A DNA stretch of 45,948 bases from Bacteroidales bacterium (GCA_035353855.1 DAOQAK010000033.1:1-45948); one strand, 5' to 3'; shown: positions 15,106 through 24,721, numbered from the stretch's first letter. Notes: generated by a model not told the origin, from the sequence alone. Numbers and translations are program-made.

Positions 15106-16863
15106 ATGACCAAACGCTGGGTAATAAAAAAACAAAGCGAAGTTAAAGCAGTACAATCTCTGGCAAAAGAAATTAATGTCAGTATGAATATTGCTAACCT
15201 TCTTATCCAGCGAGGAATAGATACTTTTGAAAAAGCAAAAAAATTCTTCCGCCCCGAATTAACCGACCTACATGATCCTTTCCTGATGAAGGACATGAAT
15301 ATCGCTATAGCACGTATTGAAGAAGCAATAAAAGCCAACGAAAAAATTTTGGTTTACGGCGATTATGATGTTGACGGAACTTCGGCTGTAGCTCTGGTTT
15401 ATTCCTTTTTAAAAGATATTTATCCGGCCGAAAATCTCGATTTTTATATACCCGACCGCTATAATGAAGGCTATGGTATTTCTTTCCGTGGGATTAATTT
15501 TGCTGCCGACAATGGATTTAAACTGATTATTTGTCTTGACTGCGGAATAAAAGCTACCGAGCAAATTACTTTTGCTAAAGGAAAAGGAATCGATTTTATT
15601 ATTTGCGATCATCACCGCCCGGGCGATCAGCTACCACCTGCTGTTGCTATACTTGACCCAAAACGCTCCGATTGTACTTATCCTTACAATGAACTTTCCG
15701 GTTGTGGAATAGGTTTCAAACTTGCCCAGGCTTACGCACAAAAAAATAATATTCCATTTAAAAAAATTGAAAAACTACTGGATCTTGTTGTGGTAAGCAT
15801 AGCCTCCGATATCGTTTCCATTACCGGCGAAAACAGGATACTGGCATATTTTGGTTTGAAAAAACTAAATTCAAAACCACGTCCGGGATTCGAGGCTGTA
15901 CTCAATTTCAGTGGAGTCAAACGTCAAGGTGTAAGTGAAGATGAACAAATTTTTTCACGGTTACTGAATATTAACGACCTGGTTTTTCTTGTAGGACCAC
16001 GTATCAACGCAGCAGGCCGTATAGAAAACGGACGTAATGCAGTTAAACTTCTGATTAGCGAAAATCTTGCAGAAGCCATGCAGCTTGGCGAATCTATCAA
16101 TGATAATAATACTGAACGCCGAAGTCTTGATACAACTATCACACAGGCAGCCATTGATATGCTATATTCCGACGTTACACATAAAAATAAAAAAACTACC
16201 GTTATTTTTCACCCCGAATGGCATAAAGGAGTTGTTGGAATTGTTGCTTCACGGTTGATCGAAACCTATTACCGCCCCACCATCGTACTTACCGAATCGA
16301 ACGGTATTATTACCGGAAGCGCCCGTTCTGTAAAGGACTTCGATATTTATGATGCCATTGATGCATGCAGCGATTTGCTTGAACATTTTGGCGGACATAA
16401 ATATGCAGCTGGCTTATCACTAAAACCCGAAAATTTAAATGCCTTCTGCGAAAAGTTTGAAAGAATTGTTTCCGAAACAATAACTGATGAAATGTTAGTT
16501 CCCGAAATAGAAATTGATTCCGAACTGGAATTAACTGATATTTCACCACGTTTTTATAAAATATTAAAACAATTTGCACCTTTTGGCCCCGGCAACATGG
16601 CTCCTGTTTTTCTTACTCACGGACTTGTTGACAAAGGCTTTGCGCGAATTGTTGGTTTGAACCATCTGCGCTTTTGCGCTATTTACCCGGGCATCTATAA
16701 ACCCGAATATAATGCTATAGGTTTCGGATTATCAGAACACCTTCCGCTTGTAAGTAGCGGAAAACCTTTTAGTCTTTGCTATCATATTGATGAAAACGAA
16801 TGGAACGGCAATGTTTCATTGCAACTGGTAGTGAAAGATATTAAAGCCGATAAAGAACTTTAA
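15106..16863 (+). CDS. recJ: Single-stranded-DNA-specific exonuclease RecJ
   Basis: A 5'-3' single-strand exonuclease acting in RecF-pathway recombination and mismatch repair. DHH-family metal-binding motifs are present in order: VYGDYDVDGTSAVAL (about 80-94), CLDCG, then CDHHRPGD (about 167-174), and LDPKRSDCTYPYNELSGCG. The DHHA1 region shows HPEWHKGVVGIVASRLIE, SARSVKDFDIYDA and FGGHKYAAGLSL, followed by the C-terminal OB-like domain. The length of 585 residues is usual. A weak hairpin (ACAGAAAA at 16875-16882 with TTTTCTGT at 16906-16913) follows the stop. Confidence 0.96.
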   Translation: MTKRWVIKKQSEVKAVQSLAKEINVSMNIANLLIQRGIDTFEKAKKFFRPELTDLHDPFLMKDMNIAIARIEEAIKANEKILVYGDYDVDGTSAVALVYSFLKDIYPAENLDFYIPDRYNEGYGISFRGINFAADNGFKLIICLDCGIKATEQITFAKGKGIDFIICDHHRPGDQLPPAVAILDPKRSDCTYPYNELSGCGIGFKLAQAYAQKNNIPFKKIEKLLDLVVVSIASDIVSITGENRILAYFGLKKLNSKPRPGFEAVLNFSGVKRQGVSEDEQIFSRLLNINDLVFLVGPRINAAGRIENGRNAVKLLISENLAEAMQLGESINDNNTERRSLDTTITQAAIDMLYSDVTHKNKKTTVIFHPEWHKGVVGIVASRLIETYYRPTIVLTESNGIITGSARSVKDFDIYDAIDACSDLLEHFGGHKYAAGLSLKPENLNAFCEKFERIVSETITDEMLVPEIEIDSELELTDISPRFYKILKQFAPFGPGNMAPVFLTHGLVDKGFARIVGLNHLRFCAIYPGIYKPEYNAIGFGLSEHLPLVSSGKPFSLCYHIDENEWNGNVSLQLVVKDIKADKEL

Positions 16864-16920
16864 TTCTTATACTGACAGAAAAGAGTTTTGCAAAAATATT
16901 TTTTGTTTTCTGTACGGTAT

Positions 16921-16973
16921 AACTCGTTCTAAACAGTTTTGCCTTTGCAAACCTGATAAGAACGAGTATAAAA
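16921..16973 (+). repeat. 53-bp structured repeat, copy 2
   Basis: Identical to 1-53, with the same nested stem-loop: ACTCGTTCT with AGAACGAGT, plus the inner GTTTTGC/GCAAAC hairpin. The flanking bases differ from copy 1, so the unit boundary is 53 bp on the right. It lies between recJ and the YdeI-family gene, in the same orientation as copy 1, 16920 bases away. Confidence 0.9.
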
Positions 16974-17021
16974 TCCATTTAATATTTCAATCAAACGTTT
17001 TAAAAAACATAATAAGTTTTT

Positions 17022-17029
17022 TATTTTTG
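17022..17029 (+). promoter_or_regulatory. -7 box for the YdeI-family gene
   Basis: TATTTTTG matches TAnnTTTG and lies 45 bases before ATG 17075. It overlaps the alternative upstream TTG start (17027), which argues against that start. Confidence 0.4.
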
Positions 17030-17074
17030 AAGTATTTATTACGAATCCTAAATCAAAAAACTATTTTAATTATA

Positions 17075-17668
17075 ATGTCAAAAAGCAATATAAATCCGAA
17101 AGTTGACGAATTCATAAATAAAGCTAAACAGTGGCAAGATGAATTTCGGAAATTAAGAACAATCATACTTGATTGTGAACTTACTGAAGATTTAAAATGG
17201 GGCAAACCTAGTTATTCTTTTCAAGATAATAACATTGTACTGATACATGGATTTAAAGAATATTGTGCTATTCTGTTTTTTAAAGGAGCATTGTTACGTG
17301 ATGATAAAAGTATTTTAATTCAGCAAACTAATAATGTACAGGCGGGGCGTCAGGTTAGGTTCACCAATGTTAAAGAGATAATTAAATTGGAACACATATT
17401 GAAAGCATACATCAAAGAAGCCGTTGAAGTTGAAAAATCTGGATTAAAAATAAATTTAAAAAAAACCACTGAGTATAAAATTCCTGAAGAATTTCAAAAT
17501 AAAATAAATGAAAACCCTTTTTTGAAAACGGCTTTCCATGGCTTAACACCAGGACGACAAAGGGCATACATTCTATATTTTTCCGAACCTAAACAATCCA
17601 AAACCCGAGAAGCAAGAATTGAAAAATATATCCAACAAATTCTTGATGGAAAAGGATTGAATGATTAA
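17075..17668 (+). CDS. YdeI/OmdA-type DUF1801 family protein
   Basis: From ATG 17075 the product has 197 residues. The first half matches DUF1801 (DFITKAKQW-like NPKVDEFINKAKQWQDEF, LKWGKPSYSF, IVLIHGFKEYCAILFFKGALL), and the C-terminal part (FLKTAFHGLTPGRQRAYILYFSEPKQSKTREARIEK) matches the YdeI/OmdA, bacteriocin-protection type domain. The biochemical activity of the family is unknown. An alternative TTG start at 17027 would add 16 residues but lies within a -7 promoter box. It is a single-gene unit downstream of repeat copy 2. Confidence 0.88.
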   Translation: MSKSNINPKVDEFINKAKQWQDEFRKLRTIILDCELTEDLKWGKPSYSFQDNNIVLIHGFKEYCAILFFKGALLRDDKSILIQQTNNVQAGRQVRFTNVKEIIKLEHILKAYIKEAVEVEKSGLKINLKKTTEYKIPEEFQNKINENPFLKTAFHGLTPGRQRAYILYFSEPKQSKTREARIEKYIQQILDGKGLND

Positions 17669-17806
17669 TATAATGATTTTCTATAGTTTGTTTTTATTTG
17701 TTCAACCTTAAATATTATAACTATATTCTATTAATCAAATGATAAATTATTTTTTCATTTACTTTTTTTAAAAAATTTTCTTTTTATAAATATTAATATT
17801 TTCATG

Positions 17807-17814
17807 TAACTTTG
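17807..17814 (+). promoter_or_regulatory. -7 box for the T9SS mini-protein/FISUMP pair
   Basis: TAACTTTG matches TAnnTTTG. The start codon is about 140 bases downstream, leaving a long AT-rich leader (17815-17953) with no clear structure. Confidence 0.45.
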
Positions 17815-17953
17815 AAAACGAAAAAATTCTACTTATCGAATTTTAACTATTGAAGATTTTGGTTGTATTTTTTTAAGTAAATTCATTAATCTTCATTATT
17901 AAAATTTAGCGATATATATATCATTAAAAAAGCAATAACCATTAAAAAAAGCA

Positions 17954-18457
17954 ATGAAAATGCGACACAAAAAATTAAAATTAAGTGTAGTTATTTTGTT
18001 AGGTCTTGGACTAACAGGATTACAAGCACAAACAGCAGTTCCATCTTCAGGAGGCAATGCCTCGGGTAGTGGAGGTTCGGCAAGTTTTTCTGTTGGACAG
18101 ATGGTTTACACCACCGGTACAGGAACAAATGGTACGGCATTACAAGGCGTGCAACAACCTTATGAAATATCGGTGATAACTGAAATTGATGAAGCCAAAG
18201 GAATAAACCTTATTGCTTCAGCTTATCCAAATCCCACAAGTGATTTAATAAATCTGAATATAGATGCCTCAAACACTTTAATTATCGAATCCTTGAGCTA
18301 TCAGCTTTTCGATGCAAGCGGAAAACTTTTAGAAACAAAAAAACTTGAAGCCAATCAAACAAGCATTGTAACAAGCAGTCTTGTACCGGCAACTTATATC
18401 CTTAAAATTATCGAAGGAAATAAAGAAATTAAAACATTTAAAATCATAAAAAATTAA
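17954..18457 (+). CDS. Small T9SS type A exported protein
   Basis: The 167 residues contain a signal peptide (1-26, ending GLQAQ), a Gly/Ser/Thr-rich segment (SSGGNASGSGGSASFSVGQM, about 31-50), the motif GVQQPYEISV, and a C-terminal T9SS type A sorting domain from about 88 (ASAYPNPTSDLINL to FKIIKN). Only some 60 residues remain between signal and sorting domain, so the product is essentially a sorting domain with a short mature segment. It lies 12 bases upstream of the FISUMP protein gene, suggesting an operon. Similar pairs recur in Bacteroidota; the function is unknown. Confidence 0.82.
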   Translation: MKMRHKKLKLSVVILLGLGLTGLQAQTAVPSSGGNASGSGGSASFSVGQMVYTTGTGTNGTALQGVQQPYEISVITEIDEAKGINLIASAYPNPTSDLINLNIDASNTLIIESLSYQLFDASGKLLETKKLEANQTSIVTSSLVPATYILKIIEGNKEIKTFKIIKN

Positions 18458-18469
18458 AAGAAAATAAAA

Positions 18470-19786
18470 ATGAAAAAATTATTTGTAATTATTACAACAG
18501 TAATATTATCGGTAAGCGCATTTGCTCAGGCACCTAATAAAATGAGTTACCAGGCAGTAATACGTAATAGCTTGGGAAATTTAATAACAAATACAATTAT
18601 CGGTATGGAAATAAACATTAGACAAGGTTCCGTATCGGGAACAATTGTTTATACCGAAACCCAGACACCAACCACCAATGCCAATGGTTTGGTAAGTATT
18701 GAAATAGGTAGCGGAGCTGGTTTTAATACAATAAACTGGGCAAGCAATACCTATTTTATTGAAACCAGGATTGCAGTTACAGCACCTTTAACAACTTATA
18801 CCATCACTGCTACAAGTCAATTATTAAGTGTTCCATATGCACTGCATGCAAAAACTGTAGAATCAATTTCAGAAATTGATCCTGTTTACACAGCAAGTCA
18901 GGCAGCTAATATTTCAGCTAACGATATAACAAATCTAAGTCATCTTTCCGGTACTAATACCGGCGATCAGGATTTAAGTGCTTATGCAACTAAAATAGCT
19001 TTGGCAGATTCTGTTACTAAATTAGATAATGAAAAAGTTGATAAAGAAACAGGTAAAAACTTAGTTTCTGATGGCACTACTGTTGGACAAATGCTTTACT
19101 GGAATGGTACTGCATGGATAACTGTTGTTCCTGGAAACACAGGGGATTTGTTAGCCTTGGTTAATGGAGTTCCTACCTGGAGAGTATATAAAATTGCCGG
19201 TACAAATGAAGTATTAAATCCAATTACAAATCAAATATGGATGGACCGCAATTTAGGCGCTTCACAAGTAGCAACAAGCAGTACCGATGCTAATGCATAT
19301 GGGGATTTATATCAATGGGGAAGAGGAACTGACGGACATCAAATAAGAACTTCATCTACTACAGGAACTTTGTCAAGTACTGATAGTCCGGGACATGGTA
19401 ACTTTATTACCTGTGATGGTCCTAGTGGTGGCATTTGGCGCAGCCCCAAAAATGATGATTTATGGCAAGGAGTAAATGGTATAAATAACCCATGTCCTTC
19501 TGGTTACAGATTGCCTACTTATGCTGAGCTTGCCTCAGAAAGCTCAACTTGGAGCAGCAGCAATGCAGCAGGAGCTTATGCCTCTGTACTTAAATTAACA
19601 CAAGGAGGAATACGCTATTGTGGCACAGGTGCACTTGGGAATGTTGGATCCGTTGGTTGTTATTGGTCAAGTACTGTAAGTGGATCATATGCGAAATGCC
19701 TGTATTATACTTCTAGCGGTATTTACCCATCTAATAGTGACACATATCGTGCTCAAGGAAATTCTGTTAGATGTATTAAAAATTAA
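18470..19786 (+). CDS. Exported FISUMP-domain protein
   Basis: A 438-residue exported protein. The signal peptide (1-19, ending AFAQ) is followed by QAPNKMSYQAVIRN, a common N-terminal block in this family, a beta-rich middle with the phrase HLSGTNTGDQDLS, and a C-terminal fibrobacter-succinogenes-major-paralogous domain from about 245 to 438: QIWMDRNLGASQVA, YGDLYQWGRG, CPSGYRLPTYAELAS, GCYWSSTVSGSYA, and a final GNSVRCIKN. Cysteines in the last domain probably form disulphides. It follows the T9SS mini-protein by 12 bases. No own T9SS sorting domain was seen. Confidence 0.85.
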   Translation: MKKLFVIITTVILSVSAFAQAPNKMSYQAVIRNSLGNLITNTIIGMEINIRQGSVSGTIVYTETQTPTTNANGLVSIEIGSGAGFNTINWASNTYFIETRIAVTAPLTTYTITATSQLLSVPYALHAKTVESISEIDPVYTASQAANISANDITNLSHLSGTNTGDQDLSAYATKIALADSVTKLDNEKVDKETGKNLVSDGTTVGQMLYWNGTAWITVVPGNTGDLLALVNGVPTWRVYKIAGTNEVLNPITNQIWMDRNLGASQVATSSTDANAYGDLYQWGRGTDGHQIRTSSTTGTLSSTDSPGHGNFITCDGPSGGIWRSPKNDDLWQGVNGINNPCPSGYRLPTYAELASESSTWSSSNAAGAYASVLKLTQGGIRYCGTGALGNVGSVGCYWSSTVSGSYAKCLYYTSSGIYPSNSDTYRAQGNSVRCIKN

Positions 19787-19806
19787 TGATTCGTATAATT
19801 AATGCT

Positions 19807-19840
19807 GAAAGTTCATAAAGTATATACTTTATGAACTTTC
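19807..19840. terminator. Perfect palindromic terminator
   Basis: This is a 34-bp perfect palindrome: 17-base arms (gaaagttcataaagtat and its complement) with no unpaired loop in the strict sense, followed by TATTTTTTAA. It ends the T9SS mini-protein/FISUMP unit. Confidence 0.75.
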
Positions 19841-19891
19841 TATTTTTTAATCAACTTATTTTTAAATTAATTTCAGGATAATTAAACTCTA

Positions 19892-21280
19892 ATGAATTTA
19901 AAAAAAATTTTATCTATAATCGCAATTTGCATTCTATCTATAAATGCATTTTCACAAAATACTGTTACAGGAATTTTTCCATCATTAGCAGGACAAAAGA
20001 TACGATTGTTTGGCTTTGAAGGTTTTATTTCTACAACTATTGATAGTGTTGTAGTTTCAGATAAAGGTATTTTTAAATTAAATTATTCATTAAAAAATAA
20101 TGGTATGGGGTATCTAGTAACTAAGGATAATAAAGCATATTATGTTTTGCTAAGCGCTGAAGATATTCAACTAAAAGGAGAAACTTTTGAATTACCTGAA
20201 AAAATTACCATTTTATCAGGAAAAGAGAACCAGCTATTTGAGCAATATGCATCAGAACATGCAAAACGCGAGCAAGCACTGGATGCATGGATTTATTTAC
20301 GAAACTTATATCAATCCGATTCTTTTTTTGTTAAGCAAAAAGATACTCAACAAAAAATCGTTAATGAAATCATTCGAATCAAACAAGAAGATAACGATTT
20401 TCTAAAAAATTTGAATACTAAAAGTTATGTAAGCTGGTATTTACCTTTGCGCAAATTGGTAAGTTCTGTTTCTAAAATTGCCCAATATCGTACCGAAGAA
20501 ATAAAAACAACTTTGGAAGCTTTCAGGAATATTGATTATTCTGATGAACGATTATATAAAAGTGGTTTATTGAAAGATGCTATTGAAAGTCATTATTGGC
20601 TATTGGAAAATATGGGACAACCATTAGATACTGTTTTCAAGGAAATGAATATTTCTACCGATTGTTTAATTGCAAGTCTTTCAAAAGATGAAAAAAAATT
20701 CAATGAAATAACCAAATATCTTTTTGATTTACTGGAAACTCACAGTCTGTTTCAGGCTTCTGAATATTTAGCTGTAAAAGTATTAACCCAGAATAGCTGT
20801 ACACTCAACGATAATCTTGCTAATAAGCTTGAAATGTACCGGGCAATGAAAATTGGGAACAGTGCTCCCAATATTATATTTACCGGTGATGTTGTAAAAA
20901 AAGGTAATATTGAAAATACAACTAAAAATTTATCAGAAATAAAATCAGATTATAAAGTGGTTATTTTCGGAGCAAGCTGGTGCCCTAAGTGCGCAGAAGA
21001 ACTTGGAAAGCTAATTCCTCTTTATGATAAATGGAAAGCTAAAAATGTAGAAGTGGTATTTATTTCTTTAGATACAGTAAAATTGACATTTAACAATTTC
21101 ACAAGTATATTTCCTTTCATCAGCATGTGCGATTACAAAAAATGGAATTCCCAACCCGTTAAAAATTATTATGTTTTTGCATCGCCAACAATGTTTTTAT
21201 TAGATAAAAATCAAAAAATAATTTTACGACCCGAATCTGTTAAGCAAATAGATGCATGGGTTGATTTTTATATTAAATAA
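19892..21280 (+). CDS. Exported thioredoxin-like (TlpA-type) protein
   Basis: A 462-residue exported protein with a signal peptide (1-21, ending NAFSQ). Residues about 22-110 resemble the DUF4369 domain common in Bacteroidota exported thioredoxins; a helical linker follows to about 325; residues about 340-462 form a thioredoxin-like fold with the redox motif WCPKC in VVIFGASWCPKCAEEL and the cis-Pro loop in ASPTMFLLD. The product probably reduces or isomerises disulphides in periplasmic or surface proteins. The palindromic terminator upstream suggests its own transcription unit. Confidence 0.85.
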   Translation: MNLKKILSIIAICILSINAFSQNTVTGIFPSLAGQKIRLFGFEGFISTTIDSVVVSDKGIFKLNYSLKNNGMGYLVTKDNKAYYVLLSAEDIQLKGETFELPEKITILSGKENQLFEQYASEHAKREQALDAWIYLRNLYQSDSFFVKQKDTQQKIVNEIIRIKQEDNDFLKNLNTKSYVSWYLPLRKLVSSVSKIAQYRTEEIKTTLEAFRNIDYSDERLYKSGLLKDAIESHYWLLENMGQPLDTVFKEMNISTDCLIASLSKDEKKFNEITKYLFDLLETHSLFQASEYLAVKVLTQNSCTLNDNLANKLEMYRAMKIGNSAPNIIFTGDVVKKGNIENTTKNLSEIKSDYKVVIFGASWCPKCAEELGKLIPLYDKWKAKNVEVVFISLDTVKLTFNNFTSIFPFISMCDYKKWNSQPVKNYYVFASPTMFLLDKNQKIILRPESVKQIDAWVDFYIK

Positions 21281-21346
21281 AATTTCTCTGTTTCCTGAAT
21301 ATCTATCTTACACTATTTACTCTCAATTATTATTGTTGCAATCTTT

Positions 21347-21856
21347 TTACCATTTCTCATAATGCACCCTTTCAGGTAAAAATCTATTTGGGTCGCCTTT
21401 TGTTTCATTAGGATAACCAAGTGCTACAATAGATACAGGAAAAATATTTTCAGGCAACTTAAATAATTCGGTAATATTTTTTACACGTTCTTCACGCGGA
21501 TACACGCCAAGCCACACGCTTCCCAATCCCTGCGCATGTGCAGCAAGTAAAATATTTAATGTAGCAGCTGAACAATTCTGGTTGCAAAAGGCTTCAATGG
21601 GTTCATAGCTTTTATCGGCACAAACCATAATAGCTAAAGTAGCTTCGGCAAGCATGGATGCATGAGGATGCACTTTCCTGATAGCTTCAAGAGTTTCTCT
21701 TTTTGTAACAACTACAAATTGCCACGATTGGGTGTTGCGCGCCGAAGGCGCGTACATTGCAGCTTTTAATAATAAGTCAATTTTTTCTTTTTCAACTTTT
21801 TGCGATGAAAATTTTCTTATGCTTCTGCGGGTTAAAATATTTTCTATTGCATCCAT
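21347..21856 (-). CDS. Second nitroreductase family protein
   Basis: The 169 residues match the FMN nitroreductase fold: TRRSIRKFSSQKVEKEKI (9-26), YAPSARNTQSWQFVVVTK (about 35-52), NQNCSAATLNILLAAHAQGLGSVWLG, and VSIVALGYPNE near the C-terminus. It resembles the 179-residue paralogue at 6890-7429 but is clearly divergent, so it is not a recent duplication. It is flanked by the TlpA-type gene (convergent) and a small membrane protein (divergent). Confidence 0.9.
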   Translation of the reverse strand: MDAIENILTRRSIRKFSSQKVEKEKIDLLLKAAMYAPSARNTQSWQFVVVTKRETLEAIRKVHPHASMLAEATLAIMVCADKSYEPIEAFCNQNCSAATLNILLAAHAQGLGSVWLGVYPREERVKNITELFKLPENIFPVSIVALGYPNETKGDPNRFLPERVHYEKW

Positions 21857-21947
21857 ACTTTTCTGGTTTGGACCATAAAATTATTAAATTAAAGTAACAA
21901 TCAGAATTTCATTTCGTATAATTATACAATCCGATAATTTATAACTT

Positions 21948-22370
21948 ATGAAAAGTCGAATTTTTTTTATATTATTTTTCTCGATAGTCATCATTGGAAT
22001 GGGCATATATATATATACGCTTAATAAAAAGGTGGAGGAAAAAACAAAAAAAATATTTGACCTGGAAAATATTTCTCAAAATGCCAATTCACGTTATAAT
22101 AAACTTATAAAGACCAATGACTCCCTGTCATTTATAAATGCACTGCTATCGAAATACCGAACGCTCACCGATGCTATGAAATACAGGGATTCCGTTCGTT
22201 TGCCATTAAAATATTCTGTGGGAGATAAAGTATTTCTGAAAAAAGATTCTTCTAGGGCAATTGTAAACGATATAATTATTGGCGGAAGCAAACATGAGTA
22301 TTATATAAAATATAAGGTCCTGTTTAAAAACGGACAGGAAGAAGAAATACTTCCCGAACTTCTTTATTAA
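21948..22370 (+). CDS. Single-pass membrane protein with coiled coil
   Basis: The 140 residues have an N-terminal membrane anchor (about 5-24, IFFILFFSIVIIGMGIYIYT), then a coiled-coil-like segment to about 65 (KKVEEKTKKIFDLEN) and a beta-rich C-terminal part (YSVGDKVFLKKDSSRAIVNDI, YYIKYKVLFKNGQEEEILPELL) resembling a small SH3-like barrel. No known family is recognised. A terminator follows at 22419-22456. Confidence 0.6.
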   Translation: MKSRIFFILFFSIVIIGMGIYIYTLNKKVEEKTKKIFDLENISQNANSRYNKLIKTNDSLSFINALLSKYRTLTDAMKYRDSVRLPLKYSVGDKVFLKKDSSRAIVNDIIIGGSKHEYYIKYKVLFKNGQEEEILPELLY

Positions 22371-22418
22371 TTTGATTATTTATAAAATATTTTTTAGTTG
22401 ATCCGTTTTTGTTTTATG

Positions 22419-22456
22419 AAAAAACCCGTACCTCAAAGTAGAGATACGGGTTTTTC
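22419..22456. terminator. Bidirectional hairpin terminator
   Basis: AAAAACCCGTA (22420-22430) pairs with TACGGGTTTTT (22445-22455) around a 14-base loop. The A-run and T-run on either side make it usable from both directions, serving the membrane-protein gene (+) and tRNA-Phe (-). Confidence 0.85.
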
Positions 22457-22472
22457 GTTTTTTTGGGTTTTG

Positions 22473-22545
<73 letters not shown>

Positions 22546-22630
22546 AACTTTTATACTGAGCGTTTGAATTTTGTTTGATTTTCAACTAATTAATTTGAAA
22601 GAATTCAAACAGTCGAAGTATATTGGGCTG

Positions 22631-22663
22631 CAAAGGTAAATAATTAATTTTTAATTGCACAAA
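22631..22663 (-). promoter_or_regulatory. Promoter for tRNA-Phe
   Basis: On the minus strand, TTTG (22660-22663) is followed after 21 bases by TACCTTTG (22631-22638), the -33/-7 pattern of Bacteroidota. It lies 85 bases upstream of the tRNA. Confidence 0.6.
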
Positions 22664-22710
22664 TTAATTTTTTCATAAGCATAAAAAAACAGCTAAGCGT
22701 AAAATATTCA

Positions 22711-22718
22711 TACCTTTG
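22711..22718 (+). promoter_or_regulatory. -7 box for coaX
   Basis: TACCTTTG matches TAnnTTTG and lies 16 bases before the coaX ATG. Confidence 0.55.
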
Positions 22719-22734
22719 CGATTCATTTTTAATT

Positions 22735-23460
22735 ATGAATCTTGTCATTGACATAGGGAACACTTTGTTGAAATATGCCGTTTTTGAAGAAAAAGAAATC
22801 ATTTATGGCGGAACTTCAGAGAGTATTGATGAATTTTCTGTTGAAAGTATTTTTTTAAGATACAGCGAAATAAAAAATGCTATTGTATCATCCGTTCGTA
22901 TCATTCCCGAAAATCTTATTGCAACTATAAAATCATTTTGCAAACTTCACCTGGTAAGTAATAAAACAAAATTACCTTTCGTAAATTTGTACAAAACTCC
23001 CGGAACTTTAGGAAACGACCGTATAGCAGGGATTTCGGGAGCATTTTCACTTTATCCTAAAAAAAATGTTTTGGTAATAGATGCAGGAACTTGTATTACT
23101 ACCGATTTTTTACATGCCGATGGCAAATATTATGGTGGTACCATTTCGCCGGGGATAAAAATGAAATTAACTGCTTTGCATACTTTTACAGAAAAACTTC
23201 CGTTAGTGAATTTACGCGATTTAAAAAATGATTATGGCTATGATACTGAATCATCTATTATCACAGGGGTTATAAATGGAACAGTTGCTGAAATTGAATA
23301 TACCATTGATTACTATAAAAAAAAATATAAAGAAATTATTGTTTTGCTTTGCGGAGGTGATGCTGCTTTTTTGGCAAAACGATTAAAAAATAGCATCTTT
23401 GCAGTTTCCGAACTGGTTTTAATTGGATTAAACGAATTATTGGAATATAATGAAGAATAA
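22735..23460 (+). CDS. coaX: Type III pantothenate kinase
   Basis: First step of coenzyme A synthesis: ATP-dependent phosphorylation of pantothenate. It is the CoaX (ASKHA-fold) type. Motifs: LVIDIGNTLLKYAVF (3-17), KTPGTLGNDRIAG (about 86-98), VLVIDAGTCITTDF (about 111-124) and GGTISPGIKMKLTALH (about 133-148). The length of 241 residues is usual. The 3' end overlaps the next gene by 11 bases, so coaX leads the envelope-biogenesis cluster. Confidence 0.95.
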   Translation: MNLVIDIGNTLLKYAVFEEKEIIYGGTSESIDEFSVESIFLRYSEIKNAIVSSVRIIPENLIATIKSFCKLHLVSNKTKLPFVNLYKTPGTLGNDRIAGISGAFSLYPKKNVLVIDAGTCITTDFLHADGKYYGGTISPGIKMKLTALHTFTEKLPLVNLRDLKNDYGYDTESSIITGVINGTVAEIEYTIDYYKKKYKEIIVLLCGGDAAFLAKRLKNSIFAVSELVLIGLNELLEYNEE

Positions 23461-24721
23461 AAAATTTTGTTTTGCTTTTTTACTGATGTTGGTGTTTTCA
23501 GCCGCTATGGCGCAAACACATGTCAGCTCACCTTATACTCGTTTCGGGCTTGGCGATTTACTGAATAATAAATATATCCGTAATACGTCTATGGGTGGAA
23601 TCTCATTCGGATACCGCAATCCTACTTCTGTAAATTACAGCAACCCGGCTTCATACACAGCTTTCGATACATTATCATTTGTTTTTGAAACAGGACTCAA
23701 CAGTAATTTCATGCAACTTGAATCATCAACCGAAAAACATTTAACAAATTATACTTCTCTTTCCTACCTGGTTTTTGGTTTTCCGGTTACCAAATGGTGG
23801 GGAGCCAGTATAGGATTATTGCCATACAGTAATGTAGGATATGATATACTTCATGAAGATACTTTAGATAATATAGGAACAACAGATTACACTTATGAAG
23901 GTAATGGTGGATTAAACCAGTTTTATTTTGGAAATGCTTTTCGTATAAAAAATTTATCCATCGGATTCAATGCTTCATATATTTTTGGCTCATTAAATAA
24001 ATTAGGAACTGTTTCATTCCCCGATTCTATCTATTTCTTAAGTACCAAGATCGTAAATTCTACACGTGTTAACGACCTGTTTTTAAACTATGGCATGCAG
24101 TATCAGAAAAATATTTCCAAAAATGTTAAAATGGTTACAGGATTTGTTTATAATGCAAACGCAAATTTAAATGCAAAACAGGATTTATTGATTTACCGTT
24201 TTTTACCATCTAATGATGGAGCAGAAGATGTTGTTGATACTATAATTTATTCTGAAGGAAGCAAAGGAACGATAACCATTCCGCAAAGTATTGGTGCTGG
24301 TGTTACTTTCGGTATAAATAATAAATTATTAATGGGCGCTGATTACCAATTTCAGAACTGGAAAAAATTTAAATCTTTCGGCGAAAGCGATTCGTTGCTG
24401 AATAGTATGCAGGCTTCATTTGGACTGGAATACATTCCGAATTTAAATTCCCTTACACAAAAATGGAAACATGCACGTTACCGCTTTGGATTAAGATATA
24501 ATGAAACTTATTTACAGTTACACAACACCCAGCTTAATGAAACAGCTGTATCATTTGGGATTGGTATTCCAATGAAACGTTCAAAATCAACATTAAACCT
24601 GGGGTTTGAACTGGGACAAAGAGGAACTACAGATAACAATCTTATAAGAGAACGTTTTGCTAAAGTTGTTTTCAGCCTGTCGGTTCACGAATACTGGTTT
24701 ATAAAACGTCGCTTTGACTAA
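23450..24721 (+). CDS. Outer-membrane beta-barrel protein
   Basis: The 423 residues start with a signal peptide (about 1-21, ending AAMAQ) and continue with repeated amphipathic beta strands ending in aromatic residues. The conserved block SSPYTRFGLGDLLN followed by NTSMGGISFGYRN and NYSNPASYTAFDTLSF resembles the N-terminal hatch and barrel of FadL-like outer-membrane proteins, but no FadL signature is exact. It overlaps coaX by 11 bases and precedes lptC by two bases; the position suggests a role in the outer membrane. The transported substrate is unknown. Confidence 0.8.
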   Translation: MKNKKFCFAFLLMLVFSAAMAQTHVSSPYTRFGLGDLLNNKYIRNTSMGGISFGYRNPTSVNYSNPASYTAFDTLSFVFETGLNSNFMQLESSTEKHLTNYTSLSYLVFGFPVTKWWGASIGLLPYSNVGYDILHEDTLDNIGTTDYTYEGNGGLNQFYFGNAFRIKNLSIGFNASYIFGSLNKLGTVSFPDSIYFLSTKIVNSTRVNDLFLNYGMQYQKNISKNVKMVTGFVYNANANLNAKQDLLIYRFLPSNDGAEDVVDTIIYSEGSKGTITIPQSIGAGVTFGINNKLLMGADYQFQNWKKFKSFGESDSLLNSMQASFGLEYIPNLNSLTQKWKHARYRFGLRYNETYLQLHNTQLNETAVSFGIGIPMKRSKSTLNLGFELGQRGTTDNNLIRERFAKVVFSLSVHEYWFIKRRFD

